DNA of 64,000 nt from assembly GCA_964356785.1 (NCBI GenBank), contig CAYHIS010000001.1:252765-316764 (forward strand), given 5' to 3'. The first letter of the stretch is position 1. Each line of letters starts with the position of its first letter. Both the position numbers and the translations under genes were made by a program. Positions 1 through 8,721 of this stretch are shown piece by piece. This DNA is from CANDYO01 sp964356785. GTDB taxonomy: Bacteria; Pseudomonadota; Alphaproteobacteria; Rickettsiales; CANDYO01. The notes under the pieces were generated by a model. The model was not told the DNA's origin and searched no databases. It saw only the letters and a list, made by a program, of their open reading frames with translations.

Positions 1-1
1 T

Positions 2-1255
2 GCTCTGCCTGGAGCAAAAATTGATAGTCATGAATTTGTTGCAGATGCATTAAGACAAGGCGCTGCAGCTGCCATTGTTTCAAAAATTCCTGATAATCTT
101 GAAAATAAAGACAAGCTTTTATTAGTAAATAATTGTTTGCAAGCTTTAAACTCTATGGCTTTATATAAAAGAAATAGGTCTCAAGCTAAATTCATTGCTG
201 TTACTGGAAGTGTTGGTAAGACTAGCACTAAAGAGCAGTTGAAATTAGCTTTTGAAGCGCATGGTAAAACATTTGTAAGCAGAGGTAATTATAATAATTT
301 CTTAGGCGTTCCAATAAATTTGGCCTCGATGCCAGATGATACGGAATTTGCTATTTTTGAAATAGGCATGGATCATGCTGGGGAAATAGAGCCTTTAAGC
401 AAAATGGTTAAACCCTATGTAGCAATTATTACTGCGATAGATAACATCCATATAGCTAATTTTAACTCGTTAGAAGCCTTAGCTAAAGCCAAAGCTGAAA
501 TTTTTTCTGGTTTAGACAAACAAGGGATAGTAATAATAAACTCTCTCAGCAATTGCTATGATTTTTTATGTAATAGTGCTAGTAAATATAAGAAATTACT
601 GAGAGCAGGAATAGATAGTGAAGTTTTAAGCTATGAAGTAAAAAATAATCAAACTTTTGTTAATTTGAGAATATTAGATAGGAAAATTCCTTTAAGTTTT
701 AAATTCATTATCGGACAGCATCAAGTGCAAAATATGTTAATAACTCTTTCTTGCGTTGAAAGTTTAGGATTGGATTTATATAAATCAGCTAAAGCATTGG
801 AGGCATTTGAGTTGCCAAGAGGAAGAGGGTTAGTTTTAGAAATAAAGATTGCAGGAAAGAAAATTACCTTAATTGATGAAAGCTATAATGCAGGCCCCGT
901 TTCGATGAAGGCCGCTTTGAGAAATATGGCTAATTATAATGGTAGAAAACTGGCTATACTTGGTGGCATGGTGGACTTGGGAGAGAAAAGCAGAGAGTTA
1001 CATATAGCTTTAAAAGATGATGTAGCTTTAATAGATAAAGTAATTTGCTATGGAGCTCAGATGGAAGATTTATTTAATGAATTGCCTGAAGAAAAACGCT
1101 TAGGCATTTATTATGATCATAAAAGCTTGGCTAAAGGAGTATCAGATAAGCTTCTTGAAAATGATATTTTACTTATAAAAGGGTCATTCTATCTTACAAG
1201 ACTTTTTGAATTCACTAGATATCTTATAGAAGATAAACTTGAAGAAATAAAATAA
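2..1255 (+). CDS. murF: UDP-N-acetylmuramoyl-tripeptide--D-alanyl-D-alanine ligase, 5' end cut by window
   Basis: MurF is the cytoplasmic ATP-dependent ligase that adds D-Ala-D-Ala to the UDP-MurNAc tripeptide, the last soluble step before MraY. The reading frame is open from base 2, where it already reads ALPGAKIDSHEF, so the gene begins outside the window; a TTG at 137 is internal and not the start. Seen: the P-loop VTGSVGKTST (about 200-230), NYNNFLGVP, the central ligase motif DESYNAGPVSMKAAL, LGGMVDLG, and the C-terminal KGSF. Ten bases separate it from mraY, as in the usual dcw gene order, and the two are probably co-transcribed. Family assignment is secure. Confidence 0.95.
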   Translation, partial: ALPGAKIDSHEFVADALRQGAAAAIVSKIPDNLENKDKLLLVNNCLQALNSMALYKRNRSQAKFIAVTGSVGKTSTKEQLKLAFEAHGKTFVSRGNYNNFLGVPINLASMPDDTEFAIFEIGMDHAGEIEPLSKMVKPYVAIITAIDNIHIANFNSLEALAKAKAEIFSGLDKQGIVIINSLSNCYDFLCNSASKYKKLLRAGIDSEVLSYEVKNNQTFVNLRILDRKIPLSFKFIIGQHQVQNMLITLSCVESLGLDLYKSAKALEAFELPRGRGLVLEIKIAGKKITLIDESYNAGPVSMKAALRNMANYNGRKLAILGGMVDLGEKSRELHIALKDDVALIDKVICYGAQMEDLFNELPEEKRLGIYYDHKSLAKGVSDKLLENDILLIKGSFYLTRLFEFTRYLIEDKLEEIK

Positions 1256-1265
1256 GGGACTATTT

Positions 1266-2354
1266 ATGTTTTATCATATTTTTTATCAATTTGCTGAGCA
1301 TTTCCAAATTTTTAATTTGTTACGCTATATAACTTTTAGAAGCGCGGGTGCGATTTTAACATCTCTTTTGATAACTTTTTTACTTATGCCGCAACTCATT
1401 AAATTCTTAAGAAAGAAATTTAATAAAGGACAGCCTATTAGAAATGATGGCCCAGAGCAGCATTTATCAAAGCAAGGTACACCTACTATGGGTGGAATAG
1501 TTATTATTTTTTCTGTGGTGACCACATGTCTTTTATGGGGAAATTTAAAAAATAGCTACTTATGGGTGGCAATATTTGTAACCCTTGCATGTGCTGGGTT
1601 AGGATTTATAGATGATTATCTAAAAGTTTCAAAATATAATACCAAAGGCGTTCCAGGAAAGGTTAAATTAGTCTGTCAGTTTTTAATTGCTATAATTGCT
1701 GGATTATGGATTCAAGATATCGCGCCAATCGAATATAGTTCTCATATTGCGATACCTTTTGTCAAAAATTTCATGCTTAATTTAAGCTATTTATATATCC
1801 CTTTTGTGATCATAGTGTTAACAGGCTCTTCAAATGCTGTAAATCTAACAGATGGTCTAGACGGATTGGCCATTATGCCAATAGTCATCGCAGCTAGCTG
1901 CTTTGCCCTTATAGCTTATATTGCAGGAAGCTCAAAATTTGCAGCTTATTTACAGATTCAATATGTAGAAAATAGTGCAGAACTCGCTGTATTTTGTTGC
2001 GCTCTAATTGGATCTGGTCTTGGATTTTTGTGGTATAATGCGCAGCCAGCTGAAATAATGATGGGAGATGTTGGGAGCCTTGCTTGTGGCGGCGCCATTG
2101 GAATTGTTAGCGTAATTGTTAAACATGAAATCACTCTTGCTATCATTGGTGGATTATTTGTAATTGAAGCAATATCCGTAATAATTCAGGTTTATTATTA
2201 TCGTTTTACAGGCGGGAAAAGATTCTTTAAGATGGCCCCAATTCACCATCACTTTGAAAAGTCTGGATGGAGTGAATCAAAGATAGTAGCTAGATTTTGG
2301 ATTATAGCAGTTATATTCGCAATAATTGGTTTAGCAACCCTTAAAATTAGATAA
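1266..2354 (+). CDS. mraY: Phospho-N-acetylmuramoyl-pentapeptide-transferase
   Basis: MraY is the integral inner-membrane enzyme that moves phospho-MurNAc-pentapeptide onto undecaprenyl phosphate, forming lipid I. Its 362 residues match the family length. The sequence has about ten hydrophobic segments and the signature motifs KQGTPTMGG (about residue 70), the catalytic NLTDGLDGLA, MGDVGSLACGG and the histidine motif APIHHHFEKSGW near the C-terminus. It follows murF closely, but the next gene is mreB, not murD or ftsW, so the dcw cluster has been broken up in this genome. An AAGGGAC Shine-Dalgarno-like stretch precedes the ATG. Confidence 0.96.
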   Translation: MFYHIFYQFAEHFQIFNLLRYITFRSAGAILTSLLITFLLMPQLIKFLRKKFNKGQPIRNDGPEQHLSKQGTPTMGGIVIIFSVVTTCLLWGNLKNSYLWVAIFVTLACAGLGFIDDYLKVSKYNTKGVPGKVKLVCQFLIAIIAGLWIQDIAPIEYSSHIAIPFVKNFMLNLSYLYIPFVIIVLTGSSNAVNLTDGLDGLAIMPIVIAASCFALIAYIAGSSKFAAYLQIQYVENSAELAVFCCALIGSGLGFLWYNAQPAEIMMGDVGSLACGGAIGIVSVIVKHEITLAIIGGLFVIEAISVIIQVYYYRFTGGKRFFKMAPIHHHFEKSGWSESKIVARFWIIAVIFAIIGLATLKIR

Positions 2355-2423
2355 ATATAGCTTGAAGCAAGATATAGAATCAGCTAAGCTACATTCATAA
2401 ATTCCAAAAAAGGTAAAGATAAA

Positions 2424-3464
2424 ATGTTTTCAAGATTTGTAGGTATGTTTTCTTCAGATATGGCAATTGACCTTGGAACTGCTAATACTTTGGTCTATGT
2501 GAAGCATAAGGGGATAGTGTTGAATGAACCTTCTGTAGTTGCTTTAATTAAAGAAAATGGTCATTTCAGGCCATATGCTTTTGGTCATGAAGCAAAAATG
2601 ATGCTTGGGAGAACTCCTGCAGAAATCGAAGCAAAACGCCCTTTAAAAGATGGTGTAATTGCAGATTTTAAGAGCGCAGAAGAAATGATAAAATATTTCA
2701 TTCGCACCGTTCATAAACGTAGGAGTTTTACAGGTCCGTTAATTATAGTTTGTGTTCCTTCTGGATCAACTCCTGTAGAAAGAAGGGCTATTCAAGAAGC
2801 TGCTGAAAGCGCTGGGGCACGGGATGTTTTTTTAATTGAAGAGCCTATGGCGGCTGCAATTGGCGCTGGACTCCCTGTAACTGAGCCGACTGGCTCAATG
2901 GTTGTAGATATAGGTGGTGGAACTACTGAAGTTGCTGTTTTATCTTTAGGTGGTATTGTCTATTCTAGGTCTGTAAGAGTTGGTGGAGATAAAATGGATG
3001 AGGCGATTATTTCTTATGTTCGTCGTTATCATAATTTGCTTATTGGTGAATCAACCGCTGAAAAAATTAAGAAGGAAATAGGTTCTGCTTGCCCTCCTGC
3101 TGATAAGCAAGGTAAAGTTATGGCCATTAAGGGAAGGGATTTAGTTAATGGTGTGCCAAAAGAAATTACTCTTACTGAATATCAAGTTGCTGAAAGTTTA
3201 ATAGAGCCAGTAAGTCAAATTATTGAAGCAATTAAGGTTGCACTAGAATGTACTCCTCCTGAACTTTCTTCTGATATTGTTGACAAAGGAATTGTTATGA
3301 CAGGCGGAGGATCTTTATTACATAATCTTGATTATATGATTAGGGAGGCAACAAAATTACCAGTTTTTGTTGCGGAAGAACCATTGACATGCGTCGCAAG
3401 AGGAACTGGAAAAGTTCTAGAGGAACGCGAGAAACTAAGGCATGTTCTCTTCAAACAAGACTGA
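2424..3464 (+). CDS. mreB: Rod shape-determining protein MreB
   Basis: This is the bacterial actin homologue that polymerises under the inner membrane and guides lateral wall synthesis. The 346 residues are family length. Actin-fold ATP-site motifs are visible: DLGTANTLVY near the N-terminus, EEPMAAAIGAGLP, the phosphate-2 loop DIGGGTTEVAVLSLGG, and GIVMTGGGSLL. A hydrophobic N-terminal stretch (MFSRFVGMF) fits membrane binding. It lies 69 bases after mraY and is followed by a strong hairpin terminator, so it probably ends the murF-mraY-mreB unit. mreC and mreD do not follow, which differs from the common mreBCD order. Confidence 0.96.
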   Translation: MFSRFVGMFSSDMAIDLGTANTLVYVKHKGIVLNEPSVVALIKENGHFRPYAFGHEAKMMLGRTPAEIEAKRPLKDGVIADFKSAEEMIKYFIRTVHKRRSFTGPLIIVCVPSGSTPVERRAIQEAAESAGARDVFLIEEPMAAAIGAGLPVTEPTGSMVVDIGGGTTEVAVLSLGGIVYSRSVRVGGDKMDEAIISYVRRYHNLLIGESTAEKIKKEIGSACPPADKQGKVMAIKGRDLVNGVPKEITLTEYQVAESLIEPVSQIIEAIKVALECTPPELSSDIVDKGIVMTGGGSLLHNLDYMIREATKLPVFVAEEPLTCVARGTGKVLEEREKLRHVLFKQD

Positions 3465-3495
3465 TCATAGAAAAATAAAATCTTATAGAAAACAA

Positions 3496-3532
3496 AATAG
3501 GACCCTCTTAAGAGTTGAGTCCTATTTTTTTT
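3496..3532 (+). terminator. Rho-independent terminator after mreB
   Basis: The 8-bp arms AATAGGAC (3496-3503) and GTCCTATT (3519-3526) enclose a loop containing the palindrome CTCTTAAGAG. The descending arm runs into eight consecutive T residues. It lies 32 bases after the mreB stop. Confidence 0.85.
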
Positions 3533-3535
3533 ATT

Positions 3536-3660
3536 ATACCAAAACCCATTTTTAGTGATGCAAATGAATTTTACGAATCTCGGCTGTGCTCACGTAGTAA
3601 TCTACGCTGCGCATCCTCGTTCTTAAATCCACGTGCCTGATTAAAAATGGGAAATGGTAT
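3536..3660. repeat. Palindromic repeat, ATACC...GGTAT family (copy A)
   Basis: The element starts ATACC and ends GGTAT. Its arms CCCATTTTTA and TAAAAATGGG are inverted, and in the middle a hairpin core reads TCACGTAGTAATCTACG. The flanks are nearly the same as at 16325-16425, which lacks the core, and the core resembles those at 8140-8244 and 48232-48332. It fills most of the non-coding gap between mreB and the next gene. It has no coding capacity. Confidence 0.75.
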
Positions 3661-3820
3661 TACTCCCTCCTGAAACTCGCTTATACATCGCTCTCTTTAA
3701 GAATATTAAAATAAATTAACTTTTCTTAAACTTTTTTCTTGAATAGTATTTCGTTATAGTTTACATATTATGATTATTGAAATTATTAATAATGATTAAC
3801 GATTTAGAAGGAAAAGAATT

Positions 3821-4603
3821 ATGAAATCAAGCTATGGCAGAGAAATAAAGCAAAATAAAAGATATCTAAAAGAAGATGAAGAACCAAAATTAGTGAAAAG
3901 AGTTAAAATTCAAAAAGAAGAAGTTTCTGAAGAACTTGTAAATGAACATTCTAATAGCTTTGATTCTACAACTGATGAAAGCAGCTTAACTAGTAGTTCA
4001 AGTAATAACTCTAATAATAATGAGCAATCATATGATTTTCCTGAAGAAGATTATGAAGATGATTTTGATTTCTTAAGTGAAGAAGATAATAATAATTCAA
4101 GTAATAATTCTAACGATTATCCTGCTCATTTAACTTTTACACCAATAAAGAAATTCGGTATAAATGAAGATTTATTAAAAACCCACCAAGATTATTATAA
4201 TTTAAATAATAATAATAACGAACAATATTACAACACATGGGATAGAATGGTGTTTGAAGATGAAGATTCCACTTCGTCCTCATCTTCAAGTAGCAGTTCT
4301 CAATCTTCAAATGATGCAGTTGGTGAATTAACTGATAATCAAGTCTCTGCATTAACAGAATATGCAAATAATCAATTAAATATTGTACCTAACTCTGTTT
4401 TCACTTTGTCAAGCGCTTCAAGAATGAATGACTTACTAATATTAGACTCTGGAGCGGTTCAGAGCTTCATAAATGAAGCTTTAGATTTAGTAAATCAATT
4501 GGAGGAAATAGTAGGTGCTGTAGCAAATAGTGAAGAAGTTAACCAATATATAAGCGCTCTAGCAGGCCAGGTAAATTCCATATTAGATTATATTGAGCTT
4601 TAA
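3821..4603 (+). CDS. Ser/Asn/acidic low-complexity protein, unknown
   Basis: I do not recognise a family. The 260 residues begin with a charged section containing basic clusters (KRYLKEDEEPKLVKRVKIQK) that resemble a nuclear localisation signal. Next comes a region rich in Ser, Asn, Asp and Glu with a run of ten serines near residue 158. The more ordered C-terminal 90 residues are predicted helical (INEALDLVNQLEEIVGAV). There is no signal peptide or membrane segment. The AAGGAAAAGAATT stretch before the ATG is a good ribosome site. Flanking repeats and eukaryote-like composition make a secreted, host-acting protein possible, but that is inference. Confidence 0.7.
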   Translation: MKSSYGREIKQNKRYLKEDEEPKLVKRVKIQKEEVSEELVNEHSNSFDSTTDESSLTSSSSNNSNNNEQSYDFPEEDYEDDFDFLSEEDNNNSSNNSNDYPAHLTFTPIKKFGINEDLLKTHQDYYNLNNNNNEQYYNTWDRMVFEDEDSTSSSSSSSSSQSSNDAVGELTDNQVSALTEYANNQLNIVPNSVFTLSSASRMNDLLILDSGAVQSFINEALDLVNQLEEIVGAVANSEEVNQYISALAGQVNSILDYIEL

Positions 4604-4616
4604 TTGCTTGTTGGTT

Positions 4617-4664
4617 ATACCAAGTTCCGTCCCTAAATGTATAGTTAGTAACGGGATTTGGTAT
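4617..4664. repeat. Short ATACC...GGTAT hairpin
   Basis: Arms TACCAAGTTCCGT and ACGGGATTTGGTA are inverted with two mismatches. The element abuts the larger palindrome that begins at 4666, giving the junction GGTATTATACC. It lies just downstream of the low-complexity gene and could act as a transcript 3' hairpin. Confidence 0.55.
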
Positions 4665-4665
4665 T

Positions 4666-4827
4666 ATACCAATCCCAGCCTATAATTGAACATTTATTAA
4701 TTCGATTTTTGGCATTCTACAAAAATAAAAAAGCATTAAATATAACCAATATTTGCAGCTTTTTATATTTCCGTATAATATTCAAATCTCAAATTCTAAA
4801 TGCTCAATTATAGGCTGGAATTGGTAT
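4666..4827. repeat. Inverted-repeat element with 31-bp arms
   Basis: The left arm 4666-4696 (ATACCAATCCCAGCCTATAA...) and right arm 4797-4827 (...GGCTGGAATTGGTAT) are inverted copies over 31 bases with two mismatches, around an AT-rich centre of about 100 bases without an ORF. The right end matches the solo sequence at 26890-26920 upstream of rbfA. Its size and structure resemble a MITE or a bacterial palindromic element. Confidence 0.7.
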
Positions 4828-4830
4828 TAT

Positions 4831-6519
4831 TTAAGTGTTTTCTCTGCTAACTATCTTTCCATTTTCCAGGTGAATAATTAAATCTACATTTGCAATTGAT
4901 GACATGTGATGAGATATTACCAAAGTAGTTCTATTATGTTTTAAATTATCCAAAGCTAATTGAACTAATTTTTCATTTTCAGCATCAAGCGAGCTTGTGG
5001 CCTCATCAAGTAGAAGGATTTTAGGATCTTTTAAAATAGCCCTGCTAATCGCAATTCTTTGCTTCTGTCCACCAGATAATTTTACACCTTTCTCTCCTAA
5101 ATATGTATTTAACCCTTCTGGTAAAGAGTTAAAGAAGTCAAAAATTTCTGCGGATTTAGCAGCTGAAACTACTTCAGATTCGGTTGCTTCTTGTTTTCCA
5201 TATAGAATATTATTATAGGCTGTATCTGAAAATATTACTGGATCTTGAGTAACTAATGCAAATTGCGATCTTAATTCTTTAAAACTTAAATCTTTAATAT
5301 CAATGCCGCCTAGAGTGATTGTTCCTGAGTCTGGGTCTAGGAATCTTAGTAATAGAGAAAAAATAGTGCTTTTACCAGCCCCAGATGGGCCAATAATAGC
5401 TATTATATTTCCTTTTTTAGCTTTGAAACTAATATCGTCTAGAACTTTTATATTAGGCCTGGAAGGGTAGGTAAAGCTTAGATGCTTAACTTCTAAATCA
5501 AAATTTTCGCTAAGAGACAATGGAAGCTCTGCTTCTGTTATATTGGATTTAGCATTCAAAACCTCAATAATCCTCTCTAAAGCTCCTGCGGCGCGCTGCC
5601 AATCACTAAATACTTCGCTTAAGGCTCCAATGCTTGTTGCAACTAAAATCGCATAAAATACAAAAGAAGAAAGTTCTCCTGCACTTAAATTACTATATAA
5701 AACATCTCGCCCACCTATCCATAATACAAAAGATACAGAGGATAAAATTAAAGCAATAACTAAAGCAAATAAAATAGCCCTAAGTTTTATTCTTTCTCTT
5801 GCAATATTCTGGGATTGATCAACAGATTTAAAAAAGCGCTTAATTTCAAACTCTTCTTGAGTATAGCTTTGCACAATTTTAATAAAACTAAGACTCTCCT
5901 CTAGATGTGCGTTACTTATAGAAATCATACTCTGATTTTCTTTCGACAGTCTTTTAACCTTTCTTCCTATAAAAATTAAAGGAATAAGAATTAATGGCAA
6001 AATAATTAAAACATAAAGAGAAAGCTTAGGGCTAGTATATATCAGCAAGAACAGTCCGCCCATTGCCATTAAAGCATTTCTCAAAGAAAATGAAGCAATC
6101 ATAACTATGCTGTTACTTAGCAATGTAAGATCTGTAGATAACCTAGATAAAATATCGCTGATTTTATTTAATTCAAAATAACTTGGAGAAACTTTAATTA
6201 TATTTTTATAAGCATCTTTTTTTATTTTATTCTCTAATTGTTCACAAATTAGGTTGGTTCTAAGTGATCGATTATAACTTGCAAAAGCTAGTAGGAGAAC
6301 TAGTAAGATAAGTAAAGCAAAACCTTTATTAAGACTATCAAAATCGGTATTTAAAAAACCCTGATCAATTAAATATTTTAAAGCATAACCTAAGCCTAAA
6401 ATAGCAGAAGAAATAATAGCTATAGAAAATAATATCACATAAATCTGAAGACGAAATTCTTTTAAATATTTATAAAGAAATCTAATTATTTCTTTTGGCT
6501 GCTCCTCTTTTGAAAACAT
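4831..6519 (-). CDS. ABC exporter, fused permease and ATPase (MsbA-like)
   Basis: This is a half-transporter of the type I exporter class that works as a homodimer in the inner membrane. The N-terminal 300 residues hold six hydrophobic segments. The C-terminal ATPase domain shows Walker A GPSGAGKST, the Q-loop region VTQDPVIF, signature LSGGQKQR, Walker B ILLLDEATSSLD and the H-loop LVISHH. The 562 residues are normal length. It is 15 bases downstream of grxD and probably in one operon. The substrate cannot be told from sequence; lipid or peptide export are both possible. A second, divergent copy of this class sits at 33703-35436. Confidence 0.85.
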   Translation of the reverse strand: MFSKEEQPKEIIRFLYKYLKEFRLQIYVILFSIAIISSAILGLGYALKYLIDQGFLNTDFDSLNKGFALLILLVLLLAFASYNRSLRTNLICEQLENKIKKDAYKNIIKVSPSYFELNKISDILSRLSTDLTLLSNSIVMIASFSLRNALMAMGGLFLLIYTSPKLSLYVLIILPLILIPLIFIGRKVKRLSKENQSMISISNAHLEESLSFIKIVQSYTQEEFEIKRFFKSVDQSQNIARERIKLRAILFALVIALILSSVSFVLWIGGRDVLYSNLSAGELSSFVFYAILVATSIGALSEVFSDWQRAAGALERIIEVLNAKSNITEAELPLSLSENFDLEVKHLSFTYPSRPNIKVLDDISFKAKKGNIIAIIGPSGAGKSTIFSLLLRFLDPDSGTITLGGIDIKDLSFKELRSQFALVTQDPVIFSDTAYNNILYGKQEATESEVVSAAKSAEIFDFFNSLPEGLNTYLGEKGVKLSGGQKQRIAISRAILKDPKILLLDEATSSLDAENEKLVQLALDNLKHNRTTLVISHHMSSIANVDLIIHLENGKIVSRENT

Positions 6520-6534
6520 AATAATTATCTATAA

Positions 6535-6864
6535 TTAAAGGAGGTTATTGTCTTTGAGTAAGCTTTTCAGCTCTCCCTTTTCAAACATATCTTTTATTAA
6601 ATCGCATCCTCCAATAAAATTGCCTTTTATATATAATTGAGGAATAGTTGGCCAATCAGTGTAATCTTTTATACCTTGACGCATTTCATTGCTTTCTAAG
6701 ACATTAATATCAGCAAAAGGAACCTGAAGATGATTTAAAATAGCAACTACTCTAGCTGAAAACCCACATAGCGGCATTTCAGCATTTCCTTTCATAAACA
6801 AGATAACATCGTTCGTTTTTACTAAATTATCGATAGTATCTATAATATTATTATTTGTTGTCAT
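6535..6864 (-). CDS. grxD: Monothiol glutaredoxin, Grx4 family
   Basis: Monothiol CGFS glutaredoxins bind and deliver [2Fe-2S] clusters with glutathione in the cytoplasm. The CGFS active site is at residues 33-36, preceded by the family motif VILFMKGNAEMP, and followed by DWPTIPQLYI and GGCDLIKDMFEKGEL, which form the glutathione site. The 109 residues are typical. It is first in a two-gene minus-strand unit with an ABC exporter. The gene name follows the E. coli orthologue. Confidence 0.92.
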   Translation of the reverse strand: MTTNNNIIDTIDNLVKTNDVILFMKGNAEMPLCGFSARVVAILNHLQVPFADINVLESNEMRQGIKDYTDWPTIPQLYIKGNFIGGCDLIKDMFEKGELKSLLKDNNLL

Positions 6865-6876
6865 ATTGCCTCAAGA

Positions 6877-6975
6877 ATGGTTAAGAAATTTATAATTGCA
6901 AAAAAGAAAATGTTAGTTATATTAATTTTGCTATATACTGTTACAGTTTTTATATATTATAAGTTATTTTTTTAA
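6877..6975 (+). CDS. Possible 32-residue single-span membrane peptide
   Basis: A small ORF begins MVKKFIIAKKKM and continues as a hydrophobic stretch of about 20 residues (LVILILLYTVTVFIYY) ending KLFF. A basic N-terminus followed by one transmembrane span is a plausible protein. The stop lies 13 bases before the proB start. No clear Shine-Dalgarno sequence is seen, and the region must also hold the proB and grxD promoters, so it may be chance. Confidence 0.3.
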   Translation: MVKKFIIAKKKMLVILILLYTVTVFIYYKLFF

Positions 6976-6988
6976 AAGGTAAAGGTCC

Positions 6989-7801
6989 ATGAATTTATTA
7001 GCGCAAGCAAATATAGTTGTTATAAAGATTGGTGCATCATTCATTATGGATTCAAAAAAGTCTATGGTCAATCACGTGTGGGTGGATAGCCTAGTTGACG
7101 ATGTAATAGAGCTTATTAGATTGGGAAAGAGGCCTGTAATTGTTTCTTCTGGTACAGTAGCTTTTGGCGCTTATAATCTTGGTTTAAACTGCTTAAAGCT
7201 AAAAATACAAGAAAAACAGATTGCATCTATTGTTGGCCAACATGAAATGATAGAAGTTTATAAAAATAGTTTCAAACGACATAATATAAAAATTGCTCAA
7301 GGCCTAGTAACCGTTGAAGATATAGAAGTTAGGAAGCGATTTCTAACAATGAAAACAACTTTAGAATTTTTACTTAACAACTCTGTGGTGCCAATAATTA
7401 ATACGAATGATTTATTAACAAGTTCCGAAATCCGTTTTGGAGATAATGATAGACTTTCTGCTAGAATTGCGCAGGTTGTTAATGCAGATCTTCTAGTAAT
7501 GTTTTCTTTAGTTGATGGCCTATACGCTAAAGATCCGTTGCTTTATCCTAATAGCAATTTTATAAATGAAGTCCGTGGTATAACTCAAGATATAGAAAAT
7601 ATGGCGCAAGACTCGAGAGCGAGAACTGGTGGTATGTCTGCAAAAATTACCGCCGCAAAGATAGCTTTAAATAATAAATGTAATGTTATTTTTACAAATG
7701 GTAGATATAATAATCCTATAAAAAGAATTGTAGATGGCGAAAGATGTACTAGTTTTATAGTTGACGACAAATCATCTACGCAAAAATATAAAATAGGATA
7801 A
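6989..7801 (+). CDS. proB: Glutamate 5-kinase, short form without PUA domain
   Basis: This amino-acid kinase phosphorylates the glutamate gamma-carboxyl group, the first step of proline synthesis. Seen: the N-terminal VVIKIGASFI, VSSGTVAFG, the substrate region EIRFGDNDRLSARIAQVVNA, GLYAKDP and TGGMSAKITAAKIA. The 270 residues cover only the kinase domain; the C-terminal PUA domain of the E. coli enzyme is absent, as in some other bacteria. The usual END motif is TND here. proA is not adjacent. It is followed 3 bases later by rsfS, which suggests a shrunken proBA-nadD-rsfS cluster. Whether it still makes proline is uncertain. Confidence 0.85.
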   Translation: MNLLAQANIVVIKIGASFIMDSKKSMVNHVWVDSLVDDVIELIRLGKRPVIVSSGTVAFGAYNLGLNCLKLKIQEKQIASIVGQHEMIEVYKNSFKRHNIKIAQGLVTVEDIEVRKRFLTMKTTLEFLLNNSVVPIINTNDLLTSSEIRFGDNDRLSARIAQVVNADLLVMFSLVDGLYAKDPLLYPNSNFINEVRGITQDIENMAQDSRARTGGMSAKITAAKIALNNKCNVIFTNGRYNNPIKRIVDGERCTSFIVDDKSSTQKYKIG

Positions 7802-7804
7802 TTT

Positions 7805-8134
7805 ATGAATAATAACACACCAATCTCTAGTCTATGTGATTTGATAGTAGCAACTCTAGAAGAACATAAAGCAGAAAATATTTCTGTAATTGATTTAAAA
7901 GATAAAAGCGATATTGCTGAATATATGATTATTGCGACAGGAAGATCTAATAAACATGTTGCATCTACCGCTGAATATGTAATGGAAAAAATAAAAGAAA
8001 ATGGCTGCAAATATTTTGTAGAAGGAATGCAAAACTCTGATTGGGTGCTAATTGATACATTAGATATAATTATTCATTTATTTAGCAAAGAGAAAAGAGA
8101 TTATTATTCTTTAGAACAATTATGGCAAGGATGA
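7805..8134 (+). CDS. rsfS: Ribosomal silencing factor RsfS (Iojap/YbeB)
   Basis: RsfS binds ribosomal protein uL14 and blocks joining of the subunits when nutrients run low. The 109-residue sequence shows the family pattern: VIDLKDKSDIAEYMIIATGRSNKHV near residue 30, then EGMQNSDWVLIDTLDIIIHLF and the C-terminal R.YYSLEQLW motif. It follows proB by three bases, so the two are translated from one message. Confidence 0.93.
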   Translation: MNNNTPISSLCDLIVATLEEHKAENISVIDLKDKSDIAEYMIIATGRSNKHVASTAEYVMEKIKENGCKYFVEGMQNSDWVLIDTLDIIIHLFSKEKRDYYSLEQLWQG

Positions 8135-8139
8135 GCATG

Positions 8140-8244
8140 TATACCTTTAATACTCCAAGATTTGGAGCGTTGCATCAAAGCTCATGTATTAATTTATACA
8201 CTTTGCTCCTAGCTCCTTCCAACTTTTGAAGTATTAAAGGTATA
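8140..8244. repeat. Palindromic repeat, ATACC...GGTAT family (copy B)
   Basis: Perfect 15-base inverted arms TATACCTTTAATACT (8140-8154) and AGTATTAAAGGTATA (8230-8244) continue imperfectly inward. The centre GCTCATGTATTAATTTATACACTTTGCTC matches the core of the copies at 3536 and 48232. It lies just after the rsfS stop and before tRNA-Thr. Confidence 0.65.
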
Positions 8245-8296
8245 GTTAAAAACCTCTTGCTAAAGATCGCATAATATGTAATCTTATCACCCTTAT

Positions 8297-8371
8297 GCCG
8301 CCATGGCTCAGTGGTAGAGCACATCATTGGTAATGATGAGGTCGATGGTTCGATTCCATCTGGCGGCACCA
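8297..8371 (+). tRNA. tRNA-Thr (anticodon GGT)
   Basis: The acceptor arms GCCGCCA and TGGCGGC pair fully. The D arm is GCTC/GAGC, the anticodon stem CATCA/TGATG encloses the loop TTGGTAA (anticodon GGT, reading ACC/ACT), and the T arm GATGG/CCATC has loop TTCGATT. The discriminator is A and CCA is encoded. About 350 bases that follow, up to the Fic gene, hold no gene; one ATACCAATT repeat end is visible at 8560. Confidence 0.96.
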
Positions 8372-8721
8372 GCAAAAGCAAGGTCTTTAAGCTTATAGAT
8401 TTTCTTGCAAAAATCTTATTTTCTACATATTTTCTACACTTCGTATAAAATAACATCAAATAATGTAAAACATTGACCATACACAAAGCTTCAATTTTGT
8501 AGAAAAATCTTCTTTTTCATTTGCGCTTTATTCTTCTAGTCTGCAATTTCATCTCTATAATACCAATTAATAAATAGATTGATTTTATTTTGTATGAATT
8601 CAAACATAATGACATCTCGTTTGCTAACAATAGCAAACTTATCCCTCCTAGTTTATGCAGTCAATATAAGGATTATCTAATTAAGAAATCTTAATTTAAC
8701 TTCAAAAAGATACAAAATTTT

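Noticed and set aside
4137..4367. 76-codon minus-strand ORF
   Set aside because: It is a shadow of the low-complexity protein gene; no ribosome site and no known motif.
7585..8010. 141-codon minus-strand ORF across proB and rsfS
   Set aside because: It is antisense to two well-conserved genes, and its hydrophobic composition results from reading AT-rich codons backwards.
8175..8486. Minus-strand ORF reading VPPDGIEPSTSSLPMMCS and TTEPWRH
   Set aside because: It is the antisense translation of tRNA-Thr at 8297-8371, a common false gene in genome annotations; the rest overlaps a palindromic repeat.
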